In this document: piece after piece, positions 24,137-35,808 of the stretch
How the letters are laid out: every line of letters begins with the position of its first letter
How positions within the stretch are numbered: position 1 is the first letter of the stretch
Source: Venturia oleaginea
Lineage: Eukaryota; Ascomycota; Dothideomycetes; Venturiales; Venturiaceae
DNA: 64,000 bases
NCBI GenBank assembly: GCA_013176395.1
Contig: JABMLP010000022.1
Span: forward strand, 310,001 to 374,000
Reading direction: 5' to 3'
The notes under the pieces: model-generated
Told to the model about the DNA's origin: nothing
What the model saw: the letters and a program-made list of their open reading frames with translations, nothing else
The model's database searches: none
Program-made: the position numbers and the translations under genes

Positions 24137-24768
24137 TCATGCCGACACGCCATCTAGCGACTGCAAGTATGCCTTCCTGTACTCGTTGCTATCAGTCTGC
24201 TCCCCTCTATTTAGTGGCGTCCACTTAGGATCGTCTTTAAAGAGGCGCATAGCCTTCGTGTACTACAAAAATGGTCAGCACTTCACTCTCAACTCCACAA
24301 AAATGCCAAACCCACATCCTTTTCATCGGTAGTAAACCGATGATAGATGCCCGCGGGCATAATCATCAAATCCCCCCTCTCCAACGAAATCCGAATCCAA
24401 TCATCATCCTTGCCCCTCACATCAAAGAAGCCACTCCCAGCAATGATATACCTAATCTCCTCATCCTCGTGCAAATGTTCGTGGAAGAAATTCTTCACCT
24501 TCTCTTCGTAGCCGGGGAGGGTAGTTGGGGAGATTGTAATGACATCGCGGTTTTTGTACTGGCGCTCTGCGGCGAGTTTGTCGACGGGGTCGACGGTTGG
24601 GAAGTTGAAGTGGAGGATTCCGAGCTCGGAGAGTTTTTCTGGAGGTACGGTGCGGCCGGAGTCGTGGGGTTGGCGTTGGTCGCCCTGGTTGTGAGGTTAG
24701 AGGGTTGGATGGTGGAGGGTGGAGGGTGAAGGATGTACGGGTAAGTTGTCGAACCAGTATGCTCTCAT
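24137..24768 (-). CDS. ADI1: Acireductone dioxygenase (methionine salvage)
   Basis: Three minus-strand exons (24768-24739, 24684-24316, 24262-24137) encode 174 residues, the normal length. The cupin metal-binding motif [12 protein letters not shown] supplies two His and one Glu, and YHRF supplies the third His. The start MRAYWFDN and the C-terminal block [16 protein letters not shown] are strongly conserved. The enzyme oxidises acireductone to 2-keto-4-methylthiobutyrate (Fe form) in the cytosol as the last-but-one step of methionine salvage. Introns are short, and their positions were fixed by these motifs. No defect is seen. Confidence 0.95.
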
Positions 24769-25472
24769 TGTGGTGGTAGGTAGGTTGGTTCTCTTATGGA
24801 ATGGGAGATTCTGATGTGTACTATGTATTTTTCAGGGTATTTTGGTGGTGATGTTGTTTATATGGAGGAGCAATTTTTCGTCATATGAATGTTATCAAAG
24901 CTTGTAGGAATTGCGTGACGCCAGCGAGGACAGCCCCAGGTCCGGGTCATCTCTCCACAACTCAGCAACCCAGACCTAGTCGTCCTCTTACAGCTTCGCA
25001 ATTGTCAGATTTGGCGCCTTCTTTGCTTTTGACAGTGCACATCTAATCATCTGTATACGCATCCGCACGTGTGATGTTTCCCATCGCCATCTCCCTTCTG
25101 GCCATCTGCAATCAAGCCACCCAAAAGTCCAGCAAGTATGCGTCAAACGACTCGGCCCGGCGGAGCTACGCCTTCGTGGCTTCAATCTCCATGTCCGCCA
25201 TTTTCTCCCAATCAACCCCTGCTGAACATCCTCGTGCTTGCGCATCCCTCCGGTTCTCCGTAGTAAACATGCCCGATCGTATCCCACGTCTCTTGACGCC
25301 ATTATGTACTTCCTGCCTAAGAAGTCACATTGGTTGTCGTGCAAATGCGCCGTCCCTCTGGCCCATCAGAAACTAGGCACAGTAGAAGTGGAATTGTGGA
25401 AATGTGAAAGTATAAGACCACGAAACTCCGCTGCTTCAAACCACAGGTTGGTCTTTTCGCTCTCTTTTCATC
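24769..25472. other. Divergent intergenic region between ADI1 and the phytase-like gene
   Basis: About 700 bases; no coding motif is seen. Likely promoters of both genes. Confidence 0.5.
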
Positions 25473-27081
25473 ATGATTTTAGCTCTGGTGCGTGCTGCTG
25501 CTACAGCCTTTGCCTTCTCCTCGTCTCTTTCGTTCGCTGCTCCGACTTCTACTTCCTCTGCTGCTCCAGTCGCTCAGACAGAATGTAATGGCCAGTACAC
25601 CTACAAAGAACTCGCAGGCTATGGTTTCCTTCCAGGCGATGCCCGAGACAAGTTCGGTGACACCAACGGGGGGATTGGATCATCAGCTGCCATAGATAAA
25701 AAGAGCTGGGTTTACGACAAAAAGAAGGGAAGTTATACCGGTCTTCTCTACGCTCTGCCAGATCGAGGTTGGAACACTCAAGGCACGATCAATTACGTTC
25801 CGAGGATTCAGAAGTTTCTGATTACTTTCACTCCCAAGCCCAATGCAACCGTCGCGAATCCCGCATCGCCCAATATTCAACTTACCTATCAGGACACGAT
25901 TCTGCTCAAAGGACCAGACGGAACCCCTGCGACTGGTCTTGATGCTGATGCAACTAGGTCTGCAAATTTCCCTGGTTTCCCTGATCTGCCAGTTGCGACA
26001 TACACTGGGGACGGCTTTGGAGGAGCCGGAAACGGTGGGAAGGCCATCTCTATCGATGCAGAGGGACTGGTACTATCCAAGGATGGCGGTTTCTGGATCA
26101 GCGATGAATATGCTCCTTACATCTACCAGTTCAACGCCGCTGGCTTAATGATTGGAGCCATTCGACCCCCAGATGCCATTCTTCCTGTTCGAAATGGTAC
26201 CGTAAGCTTCAGTGCAAACAGTCCCCCTCGATACGACCCCAACAAGAAAACCATTCCTGCAAACCCTACCACAGGTCGACAGAACAACCAGGGTTTCGAA
26301 GGCTTGACTATCGACGAACATGGCAAAACTCTATATGTGCTCCTCCAGTCTGCAACTCAGGAGGATGGAGGAGATAATAGCGCGACTCGACGCAACACTC
26401 GCTTCCTGCAATACGACATATCCAAGGAGACACCTTCATTTGTTTCCGAATATGTTGTCCAACTTCCAACTTTCATCAATGCGGTCGGTGCTACACGAGT
26501 AGCAGCCCAGTCTGAGGTTCATTACATCTCTGACACCCAGTTCTTGGTTCTTGCTCGTGATAGCGGCGCGGGTCATGGTGCTGCATCGTCTACTTCTCTC
26601 TACCGTCACATTGATGTTTTTGACACCTCGAAGGCTACGAATATCAAGGGTCCTTCTCACGACTCTTTCAACGGCAGCATCGCAAGCCGAGGTAAGCAAT
26701 ATCTAGACCCCCAATTTTCATAACTCCTGCTAACCCTCTCACCCAGCCGGTGTCCTTAACCCCGACATCACACCGGCAAGATACTGCAGTTTCATCGACT
26801 TCAACATCAACTCCCAACTTAACCGTTTCGGCGTCCACAACGGCGGAGCTCAAGATGCAGGTCTTCTCAACGAAAAGTGGGAGAGTATGGTTCTGCTCGA
26901 GGCCGAGGCTGATGATGAGTACTATCTTTTCACATTGTCTGATGATGATTTTATCACGCAGAATGGCTACATCAACTCTGGAAAGGTGCAGTATCAGGAT
27001 GCTTCGGGATACAATCTTGATAATCAGGTGTTGGTTTTCAAGGTTACAATTCCGAGGGGGAGCAAACCTTTGGTGGGGTAA
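25473..27081 (+). CDS. Secreted phytase-like/esterase-like protein
   Basis: Two exons (25473-26691, 26747-27081; 55-nt intron) give about 517 residues. Residues 1-22 form a clear signal peptide ending in an Ala-rich stretch, followed by a Ser/Thr/Ala linker. The body resembles the Pfam 'esterase-like activity of phytase' beta-propeller: ALPDRGWN, GGFWISDEYAPYIYQF, NQGFEGLTID and a Cys near the C-terminus. Several N-glycosylation sites (NAT, NGT, NGS) fit secretion. Members of this family are poorly characterised; phytase activity is not established for most, so the name should be read as a fold-level label. Confidence 0.85.
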
Positions 27082-27084
27082 ATG

Positions 27085-27380
27085 GGGTGTGCAAGGCTGA
27101 AGAGTCATTCTCGTATATGGTATAAGCTTGGTCTGTACGAACCACATCCATACATACATGTTCGCTTAGCGGACGAGTCACTTCACTTTAATGTTATACA
27201 TAATGTTTACATGAATAGGAATACATCTTCGATTTCAAGGATTTCATTGCATAGCGACGGCGCTATTAGCTTGAGTCCTGTTCCCTGGTTATCTTCGGGT
27301 CTACTAATCTAGCCATCTGGAGGGAGTCCCTTATTCGAGATCGATATTGAGAAATTTCTGGCAATACCGTCTTAAGGATG
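27085..27380 (+). repeat. Diverged repeat, copy A
   Basis: It begins just past the stop codon of the phytase-like gene with GGGTGTGCAAGGCTGAAGAG. Copy B about 345 bases later starts with the same word, differing by C/T and G/A changes. Both copies end in an ATCGAYA...AAATT.CTGG segment. Boundaries are approximate; similarity was judged by eye. Confidence 0.5.
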
Positions 27381-27427
27381 CGTAATCGGACATTATATAT
27401 TCATGAGAGCTGATGTCGTCATATTAG

Positions 27428-27720
27428 CCGGGTGCGCAAGGCTGAGGAGCCATTCTCTCGTATTTACGAGAGAACCTCGTCTGCATGAAATGCATGCCCG
27501 CTACAGTTCGAGTCATTACGACTTAATGCGTATGTATCCCAGGTTTCTTAATGCGGATATAAATATGTCGCATTCAACTCTCGATTCAGGGTGTTACCAT
27601 CATATGCCTTTTCTCTTACCGCAAGGTAATTGACAGCAGTCCCTCACCTCGACAATGCTATCGACAAATTACTGGGAATTGAATTCAGGAATATTGCCGG
27701 AAATTATCGATATTAATATC
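27428..27720 (+). repeat. Diverged repeat, copy B
   Basis: Starts with GGGTGCGCAAGGCTGAGGAG and continues in parallel with copy A (CTCGTAT, GTCTG.A.GAA, GAGTCA.T...TTAATG), ending near GCTATCGACAAATTACTGGG. Most differences from copy A in the best-matching part are transitions. Confidence 0.5.
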
Positions 27721-27866
27721 AATTTCACGATGTTCAACTTATTTCAACTGATGAATTGCAGGCCTGGCATCTCGTGATCTGAGCGTTCCTTCCCGATTCA
27801 GGTCACCACGTGGACACCGCCTTCAATCTCTTACTTCCAACCTCAACCCTTCACAAAACAACAACA

Positions 27867-29014
27867 ATGCCGCCCACGAACGATCTTGAACTGCGCCAAT
27901 ATTTGAACTCCAAAGACATACCTTGCTCGGAAGTGGAGGTCCTTACCGGTGGTACAGCTAACTACGTGTGGCGGATTCGTACATTAATGGGAAGAAGCAG
28001 TATCGTCAAACATGCTGAACCATACGTCAAAGACAACAGGATCTTTCCGTTTCCTGTTATAAGGATGGATTTCGAGGCCAAGGCGTTGGAGGAATTGCCG
28101 GCGGTGTTGGAGCGGACGGAGGGGGATATGGAGAATGACAGTGAGTTCTGACCCGGACGGAGGACGTCACATCGAATTTATCCCTTGGATCTTGAGCCCA
28201 CAAACCGAGATCGATATCTTCGTCAAATTCCTGGCAGTTGGTTAATAAAATCACAGAAGGAATCATTCTACCACAACTCATCCACTACGATGCCGACGCT
28301 CACGTCATTACCATGGGAGACGGCGGCAGTAGAACTCTTAAATCTGCCTATATCAAAGACGAGACCCTCGATATCGCATCTCTTGGTGAGAAACTCGGTG
28401 ATTGGCTCGCATATCTCCATTCCTGCACTCGTGCCTCATCAACTCGAGCCGGATTCGATAACAAAGTCGGCAAATCGGCGTACAGATACTGCTACGAGAA
28501 TCTGGCGACCGCTCTAGAAGCCAATGGCTTTGACAGAGCCATAGGAGAGCGAGTCAACGACAAATACGGAGGCCTATTGGTGGAAGATGATGTCTGCATC
28601 TGTCACGGCGACTTCTGGCCTGGGAACATCCTCCTATCTGACCACGCCGATGCCAAGGATCGAGTATTGACTGTGGCAGATTGGGAGATGGTCAGAAATG
28701 GCGAAGGCGCGACTGATGTGGGCCAATTCGCTGCGGAGGCTTGGTTGCTGGATCGCTTTCATGGTGGCAGGGGCTTACTCGACGCCTTTTTGAAAGGCTA
28801 TATGGACAGCCGCAGATTGGAACGTGACAGTGCTATCAGGGTCGCTGTGCAGATTGGTACGCATCTTGGGTTTTGGCCTACGAGAGTCCAGTGGGGTGGC
28901 AAGGAGGATACCAAAGAGATTGTGGGATTTGGCTATCGAATTCTCAAGGCCATAGAGGATGAGGATTGGGAGTATTTGGGACGCTCTGAAATGGGACGCT
29001 TGTTCGAGGCCTGA
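27867..29014 (+). CDS. APH-family phosphotransferase (aminoglycoside phosphotransferase/choline kinase fold)
   Basis: Two exons (27867-28140, 28257-29014; 116-nt intron) encode about 343 residues. The N-lobe has a Gly-rich loop (LTGGTANYVWRI) and a Lys in IVKHAEPYVK. The C-lobe has the catalytic loop HGDFWPGNIL (about residues 208-217) and the metal-binding VADWEM. These features show an intact APH-fold small-molecule kinase. The substrate is unknown. The loop and Lys context resemble methylthioribose kinases, but fungi normally recycle methylthioadenosine by phosphorolysis, so I do not assign that activity. The intron contains a segment (28205-28240) similar to the end of the neighbouring repeats. 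Confidence 0.8.
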
Positions 29015-30536
29015 ACGGACGACTGGTTGAGTACGAGCTCAAGTATATGACGGCGACGACAGCACTTCTTACCATCAGACACCATGGTATCTTCCTCCTT
29101 CCTGTATTCCAGTCAGTTCATCATCTTCAATGCAGTATCGATATCAATGAATCTCTGAATTTTTTCCAAATCGGATTTGCCAGAACGTATCCGATATCGA
29201 TATGCATTCTGGACTTGCTACTAAATATGAAGGTGCCTCATCCTCATTTCCACCATGATGGCATGTTTGAGATGGTGATGTGAGCTGTCGTTCTGCCGGT
29301 TCTTGCTCTCGCAATTCAACCAGTGCATGTTGGTATAAGTTAAGTGCTATCAATATCAAAATAGCAGGTCTGCGTTGACGGCTGGATCTTCCTCACTGAC
29401 GACGCTGAAGACACCTGATCGTCCTTTTCGTCTCTACCGCCCAACTATCCGGAGACTCGGCATCCGTCCTCAACCTCAAGCAAAAGATTTAACTAGCTCT
29501 CTCACCCGCCATCCAAGCTCTTTGCAAAACAATCAAACGATGACTCATCCTCATCCTTTCGAAGAAAACTCCTCTTTAATGACAAATAGATGCCTATGCT
29601 ATCAAGTCCGGTTACAGTCTGTCTTCAATTCTTCACCCTCATCGATATAGTTCTTTTGATCAAAGCTGTCGCCTTCCGCAGCCCTATACGGGTGTGATGG
29701 CAAGATACATTTACCATCAGCAGCAATTCAAAGTCCACACCAAACAAAAGCAAGATCAATCTCAGTGATAATTGTCAAGGCACTAATATAGTGATCAGCC
29801 TCATTCCAGACCTCCAATTCACCTTCCTCACAAATCATCTCGGAGAATTATAGGACGACTCCATCCCGCGCGCTCATTTACAAGTGAGTAGCTAGTTAGT
29901 ACACACACCTCCATTCCTCTTTTGCAATTACCATGTTTCCCGGCCTCAAACTTCAAAGAATGTGTGTAAAAACGATTCAGGCATTACTTAGCAATCTATT
30001 CAATACATCGCCATATCACATCTCCTCATCACAAGGTCTCAGGCCTACATACCACCAACATAGATCCCGATTTCGCAGTTATCCAATCGCGAGCGGAAAT
30101 GAGTATCAACTCGCTGTGATACCATACAGTAGCTTTGTATCGGCGGGACAGTAGTCTCGGTGATTCATATCTGCGAAGAAATATCTTGCTTCAGTAAGTT
30201 AGCAATTTGGAAATGTAGGTTGGTCAGATATCCCGCCGACTCGATATCCAGATCAAGACCGCTTCTCAGGCGCACGGCTTTCATTGCCGACGGGCAGAAG
30301 TGGACATGCCGATGGAGACCTTGGTCGCGGCAAGGTCATTCTCGTCAAGATCTCACACCAATCTTTGCCATTGCGCAATAATGAGCACGTTGCCCAATTG
30401 AACGGTGACAATTCGATGTATCTTACCCGGAAAGCGAGCCAACCGCTTGTGTATTTTCCGGCGCCGTCGCTATGCCTAGAGTCAAAATTCCAGCCCATGC
30501 ATTCATCTCTCGTGTACCATTCGTTCTAGATCCATT
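29015..30536. other. Intergenic region with an inverted repeat
   Basis: About 1.5 kb between APH-like and ELP3 3' ends. Apart from the inverted repeat at 29136-29202, only short frames without motifs are present. Confidence 0.5.
29136..29202. repeat. Short inverted repeat with 10-bp arms
   Basis: TATCGATATC at 29136-29145 pairs perfectly with GATATCGATA at 29193-29202, separated by 47 bases. Layout and words (ATCGATATC, GCCAGAA) resemble the hairpin at 52911-52975. Confidence 0.7.
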
Positions 30537-32333
30537 TCATTCCTCGTCCTCGCTGTCATCCAGCTCCTCACCATCCAGCATCTTACTCATATACGGCCCA
30601 TCCAAATAGTAGCCCAACCTCGCATAGTACGACCGCACACCAACTCCACTGATGACCGAAATCTTTGTGCTTCCATGTTCGTTTCTCGCTATGCTTTCTG
30701 CCTCCTCCATCAGTAGTGTCCCGTACCCTTGATGCTGGAACTTTTTTGGATCTCTTGCATGCACCGGGACCGCTAAGCCATAGACGTGCAATTCCCGAAC
30801 CAAACTGGTCTGCTGGCCGGTCAATTCAGGTCTGAAGGTGTGCGTCGATGAGCATTTTCGTAATCTCAACAGTGCAATGAGAATATCTTGTTTGGGATCT
30901 TCGTAAGCGAGGAAAGTCTCCCATCCTCCATTTGCAGCATAATCTCGTCGAACCAGCTCGACCTGAGACGGTCGGATCTTGTTCTTGACCTCGTTGATGC
31001 CGACTTCGCGGGTTCGTACGTCGCGACATGTAGTTCCGAAATCTTTCATTCTCGCCAGAGCTAATTCTCGGAGATTGCCATTTTCGACACCTGCTGTGAC
31101 AAGAGGCATCGGGATATCGCGCTGCACACGGTAGATACGAGTCCACGGTGGGACCAGGGCCAAAATTCGTGCCACAATGTCAATGAGAGCATTGGGTGTG
31201 TAATTCTTATATCTGCCCGTCCGCTAAAGTTCGTAAAGACCTGTTCCGCGGATAACAAGAGTTGGATAAATTTTCAGTCCATCGGTGCGAAAATTCGGGT
31301 TCTCAAAGTATTCGCGAAATTGATCCAAGTCGCGCTCCATACCTACATTGGGAAGATCAGGCATCATATGCGAGACCACTTTGAAGCCAGCATCCTTTGC
31401 CAATTTGAAAGTCTCTGCCACTGCTGCGACTGTGTGACCTCTGTTTGTGTCTCTTGCCACGTCTTCATATAACGACTGAACTCCAATTTCTAGCCTTGTG
31501 CAGCCATACCTCAGCATGGCGGAGAGATGCTGGTCGAGGCAGTAATCAGGCCGTGTTTCAATCGTGATACCCACGCATTTGATATTCGACATTTCTCCTG
31601 CTGCCACTGCCTCATCCACGTTGAGTGTGCTGTACCCGCTCAGCGCATTGTGTAACTGAGAGATAAACTCGTCTCGATAGCTCTCAGAAAGTGACATGAA
31701 CGTGCCACCCATTATAATATACTCCACCTTGTCTACTGAGTGTCCTAACGATTTTATTTGATCGACTCGGCCTCGCGCCTGTTCGTATGGGTCATATCGA
31801 GCCCGAATGGCTCGCATGGACGTTGGCTCATAGCCCGTATACGATTGGGTCGAGTATTCGAAATCAGAGTCGGGACCACCAGGGCAGTAGACGCAGATGT
31901 TACCGGTGTAGGCGATGTGAGGACAACGGTGAGGCTTGCACATAACAGCTACGACGGCAATACCAGACGCAGACCCTGAGCGACGTTAGTTACTATAGGG
32001 TTTATAAAGGAAGAAATACGCACGGATTGGCTTCGCGATCAGCTTTGGCAAGATATACTTCTTGTAATGTTCTGGTACAGCAGCAATGATAGCTGTTAGT
32101 GGCGGTTGAGTACTCAGGAAATGCTTCTTGGCCATTTGTCCTCGCAAAGCATTGAGATTGAGATCTTTCTTCGGAGTCGAAGCGTCACTTTGAGACTCAT
32201 AGTCCTGGACCAAGGCGCTGGCAATGTCTGAGCAGCATCGCATGTATCGCTCATTTTCCGGTGGTAGCTTGACATTTTTGGGAAGTCCTTTTCGCTGCTT
32301 GGGCCGGGTTTCAGTCGCTGTCATTGTGGCCAT
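30537..32333 (-). CDS. ELP3: Elongator catalytic subunit ELP3, interrupted by an in-frame TAG
   Basis: Two minus-strand exons (32333-32024, 31975-30537; 48-nt intron) give 582 codons. The radical-SAM part shows [17 protein letters not shown], with Cys121, Cys131 and Cys134 for the 4Fe-4S cluster, then IMGGTFMS and IETRPDYC. The C-terminal GNAT acetyltransferase part shows [13 protein letters not shown] and [15 protein letters not shown]. Elp3 carries out wobble-uridine modification (cm5U) of tRNAs in the Elongator complex. The reading frame is continuous and highly conserved, except that codon 354 (31226-31224) is TAG where homologues have TGG (Trp), in the block LYEL-x-RTGRY. If translated as is, the protein would lose the whole acetyltransferase domain. 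Flanking residues are intact on both sides, and no plausible intron removes the codon. Start ATG at 32333. Confidence 0.93.
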
Positions 32334-32571
32334 GGTGGTGTATAGTCTTTCGCGTTTGCCTCCAGGTTTTTGCACGATTTCTCAGTCTGGGGGAAATAAT
32401 TGCAGTCGTAGTTGGGACTCTCGGATTTCGTGTGACTTGAATAATCTATACGGAGAACGAGCCATATGCCAAGCTGCCGCAACTTGGTACCGTGCTTCTC
32501 TTCCAGCTATTAACTACCACGACCCTTGCCAAATACCAAACAACACCATAGCAAATTGAGTTTGCGCAACC
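32334..32571. promoter_or_regulatory. Shared divergent promoter of ELP3 and LSC1
   Basis: Only 238 bases separate the two start codons of head-to-head genes, so regulatory sequences must be shared or overlapping. No specific site was recognised. Confidence 0.6.
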
Positions 32572-33720
32572 ATGCAGGCTTTCCGTCGACCAGCCATCGC
32601 CAGCCTTCAACAGGCTGTGCGATCCCGCGCCTATGCCACCGCTTCCACCGAGTACGCAAAGACAAACTGTGAGCTGCTATCTGGGCAGGATTGGACACCA
32701 CAAATGCGTTGCTGACCGTTTCCGCAGCGAATCTACGAATAACTTCGGAAACAAAGGTTCTCTTCCAAGGCTTCACCGGAAAGCAGGGCTCCTTCCACGC
32801 AGAACAGGCAATTGAATATGGCACAAATGTTATCGGAGGCACGAACCCAAAGAAAGCTGGCACGCAGCACTTGGGGAAGCCTGTCTTTGCAACTGTTGCA
32901 GATGCTATCAAGGAAACTGGCGCTGATGCCTCCGCCATCTTCGTGCCGTAGGGATGTACAATTTCTTCAGGGTTTCACTTATCTAACGCACAACAGTCCT
33001 CCATTGGCTGCCGCCAGTATCGAGGAAGCCATCACTGCTGAAATGCCGCTCGTAGTCTGCATCACCGAAGGTATCCCACAACACGACATGGTCCGCATCA
33101 CAGACATGCTCAAGACACAAAATAAGACGAGACTGGTAGGACCCAACTGCCCAGGTCTCATTGCTCCAGGCCAGTGCAAGATTGGTATCATGCCCGGCTT
33201 CATCCACAAGCGTGGCCGCATTGGTATTGTCTCTCGTTCAGGAACCCTCACATACGAGGCCGTCAACCAGACAACGCAGACTGGACTTGGACAATCCCTC
33301 GTCGTTGGAATTGGTGGTGATCCTTTCTCGGGCACCAGCTTTATCGACTGCTTGGACGTTTTTGTCAAGGACGCCGAGACGGAAGGTATCATCATGATTG
33401 GTGAGATTGGTGGCAGCGCAGAAGAAGATGCGGCGGAATGGTTGAAGGAGTACAACACCGCCAATAAGCCAGTCGTAAGCTTCATTGCTGGTATCTCTGC
33501 ACCACCTGGAAGGAGAATGGGCCACGCCGGTATGTTTCGTTGACATCCAATCGAATAGAGCCAATACTAATCACCATTAGGTGCCATTATCAGTGGAGGT
33601 AAGGGTGGAGCCAATGACAAGATTCAGGCTCTTGAGGCTGCTGGTGTTCTTGTCGAGCGTAGTCCTGCACATCTTGGCAAGAGGCTGCACGCCGAATTTG
33701 TACGACGGGATATGATATAG
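32572..33720 (+). CDS. LSC1: Succinyl-CoA ligase alpha subunit, mitochondrial
   Basis: Four exons (32572-32668, 32728-32947, 32997-33529, 33581-33720; introns of 49-59 nt) encode 329 residues, the same length as the yeast protein. An Arg/Ala-rich presequence (residues 1-30) precedes the CoA-binding domain ([20 protein letters not shown]) and the ligase domain. The phospho-histidine block [16 protein letters not shown] spans the last junction. The enzyme interconverts succinyl-CoA and succinate with substrate-level phosphorylation in the TCA cycle, together with a beta subunit not in this window. No anomaly is seen. Confidence 0.95.
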
Positions 33721-34208
33721 ACATAGTGCGACGTGATGTGAAAATGGGAGGCATGATGGACAATAACGAATTTGGTTTTCCCCTTTCGTTGCAGATGCGT
33801 GGAGCGCATGTCTTGTTATACCTGGTCCAATTTGTATCGACTTGTACATTTATCATTTAGATTCTCCTAACTGCATGCACTGAATTACGCCCTGCCGAAT
33901 ATCTGAAATATCCTGTACGGCCGTGAAAGTTCTCAAGAAATAACAGCACTACCTTGGTGCCACCGAGGCCGCCAAAGATCCATGCACTTTGCCTGTTAAC
34001 TCCTAATGAGCTCCAATTTAGCCAACATCAACATTACAATCCCGAGTCCATTGCAACTGCCACGCTTGTGTCATTATCTCACAACCTGTAAGCGCGATAT
34101 CGGTACCCATCACAGCCATTGAAATACACGAACTTCTCCCGCGGTGAAGGACAGCAAGCTCCGGAACACCTTCCTTAACAGCTCCCACCCCCGTTCAAGA
34201 CCGCAATA
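33721..34208. other. Intergenic region, nothing recognised
   Basis: 488 bases between LSC1 and the AP-2 mu gene on the same strand; terminator and promoter are presumably here, but no clear motif is seen. Confidence 0.5.
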
Positions 34209-35808
34209 ATGCTTTCCGGCATCCTTATCTTCAACCAAAAAGGCGAAAACCTCATCTTCCGTTCCTTCCGATCCGACTGTCGCCCGCGCCTCGCAGACAT
34301 ATTCCGAATTCAGGTCATTTCCAATGTCAACGTCCGGTCGCCCATATTGACCCTCGGGTCCACCACCTTTTCCCACATCAGACATGAGAATATATACCTG
34401 GTCGCGGTAACGAAAAGCAATGCGAACGCAGCATTGGTGTTTGAATTCCTGGAGAGGCTGAGGGGGTTGGGAAAGGCGTATTTTGGCAAGTTTGACGAGG
34501 AAGGCGTTAAGAACAATTTTGTGCTTGTTTATGAGCTGTTGGACGGTGAGTCTCTTTTCTACATTGTGGAGGAATTTGACATGTCGAGTCGATTGGAGAG
34601 CAAGAGCACGAACACAAGCATGAGCATGTGAACAGGCGGAGGAAGAGGCAGCAGTATCGCTACACGGCGTATGGATGGAGACTACACGGGGCTAAGACGA
34701 CCGGCAGAGCATACTGGGGGAGGATGATAGAGATATGGACATTGCAGGATCAATGGCCATGCCAGTACTAATTTTGGCATAGAAATTCTCGACTTCGGAT
34801 ATCCTCAGAATACCGAAACAGAAACGCTGAAAATGTACATCACGACGGAGGGTGTTAAGTCGGAGAAGACAATTGTTGGTTTCTACTCGCTGGCATATCC
34901 CGGCTCGATGCTAATTGTACGTATAGGAGGACAGTTCAAAAATCACAATGCAAGCTACTGGCGCACTGTCGTGGAGAAAATCGGACATCAAATATCGGAA
35001 AAACGAAGCTTTCGTGGATGTTATAGAAGACGTCAATCTTCTGATGTCCGCCACAGGCACAGTACTCCGGGCAGACGTGAACGGACAAGTGGTCATGCGC
35101 GCATATCTTTCTGGAACGCCGGAATGCAAATTCGGCCTCAATGATCGTTTGACGTTGGGCGAGGATACGCATCTGGAACAGTCTGGCAACCGAGCTGGCA
35201 CGAAGGCTACTCGCGCTGCAGCAGGCACTGTCAGTCTCGAAGATTGTCAATTCCACCAGTGCGTCAAGCTCGGGAAATTCGATCAAGATCGAATAATATC
35301 CTTCGTGCCGCCAGATGGAGAATTCGAATTGATGCGATACCGGGCGACCGAGAACATCAATTTGCCCTTCAAAGTTCACGCCATCGTCAATGAAGTCAAC
35401 AAAACGAAAGTGGAGTTCAGTATAGCCATCAAAGCTAATTATGGCTCGAAACTTTTTGCCACAAATGTGGTTGTACGGATACCGACGCCTCTCAATACTG
35501 CGAAGATCTCAGAACGTGTATCGCAGGGAAAGGCGAAGTACGAACCCGAGCAGAACAATATTGTCTGGAAGATCCAAAGGTTCAGTGGGCAGAGCGAGTA
35601 TGTGCTGAACGCGGAGGCGACGTTAACATCAATGACAAACCAAAAAGCATGGTCGAGGCCGCCTTTGTCCTTAAATTTCAGTTTGTTGATGTTCACATCG
35701 AGTGGGCTATTGGTGCGGTATTTGAAAGTCTTTGAGAAGAGCAACTATTCAAGTGTGAAATGGGTGAGGTATATGACCAGGGCGGGTCATTATGAGGTCA
35801 GATTTTGA
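34209..35808 (+). CDS. APM4: AP-2 adaptor complex medium (mu) subunit
   Basis: Three exons are inferred: 34209-34545, 34783-34874 and 34927-35808. The first intron is long (237 nt) and the second 52 nt. The product is about 436 residues, the normal size. The N-terminal longin-like domain begins MLSGILIFNQKGENLIFRSF and includes FSHIRHENIYLVAVTKSN. The linker holds KITMQATGALSWRK, and the mu-homology domain begins KNEAFVDVIEDVNLLMS. These are diagnostic of AP-2 mu rather than AP-1 or AP-3. The subunit recognises YxxPhi cargo signals and phosphoinositides in clathrin-mediated endocytosis at the plasma membrane. The second junction was chosen because it restores the block EDSSKITMQ in frame. Confidence 0.92.

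Larger units (their letters stand above)
27082..27866. other. Intergenic region holding two diverged repeat copies
   Basis: Between the phytase-like and APH-like genes. It consists largely of two related segments, listed separately (27085-27380 and 27428-27720). No gene is recognised. Confidence 0.6.

Noticed and set aside
27867..29014. Naming the APH-fold gene methylthioribose kinase because ADI1 is 3 kb away
   Set aside because: Fungi normally use methylthioadenosine phosphorylase; the sequence supports only the kinase fold, not the substrate.
31176..31240. An intron in ELP3 that would remove the in-frame TAG
   Set aside because: The nearest GT before the ...CTTTAG acceptor-like end would give introns of only about 17-33 nt and delete conserved residues of the LYEL block; too short for a fungal intron.
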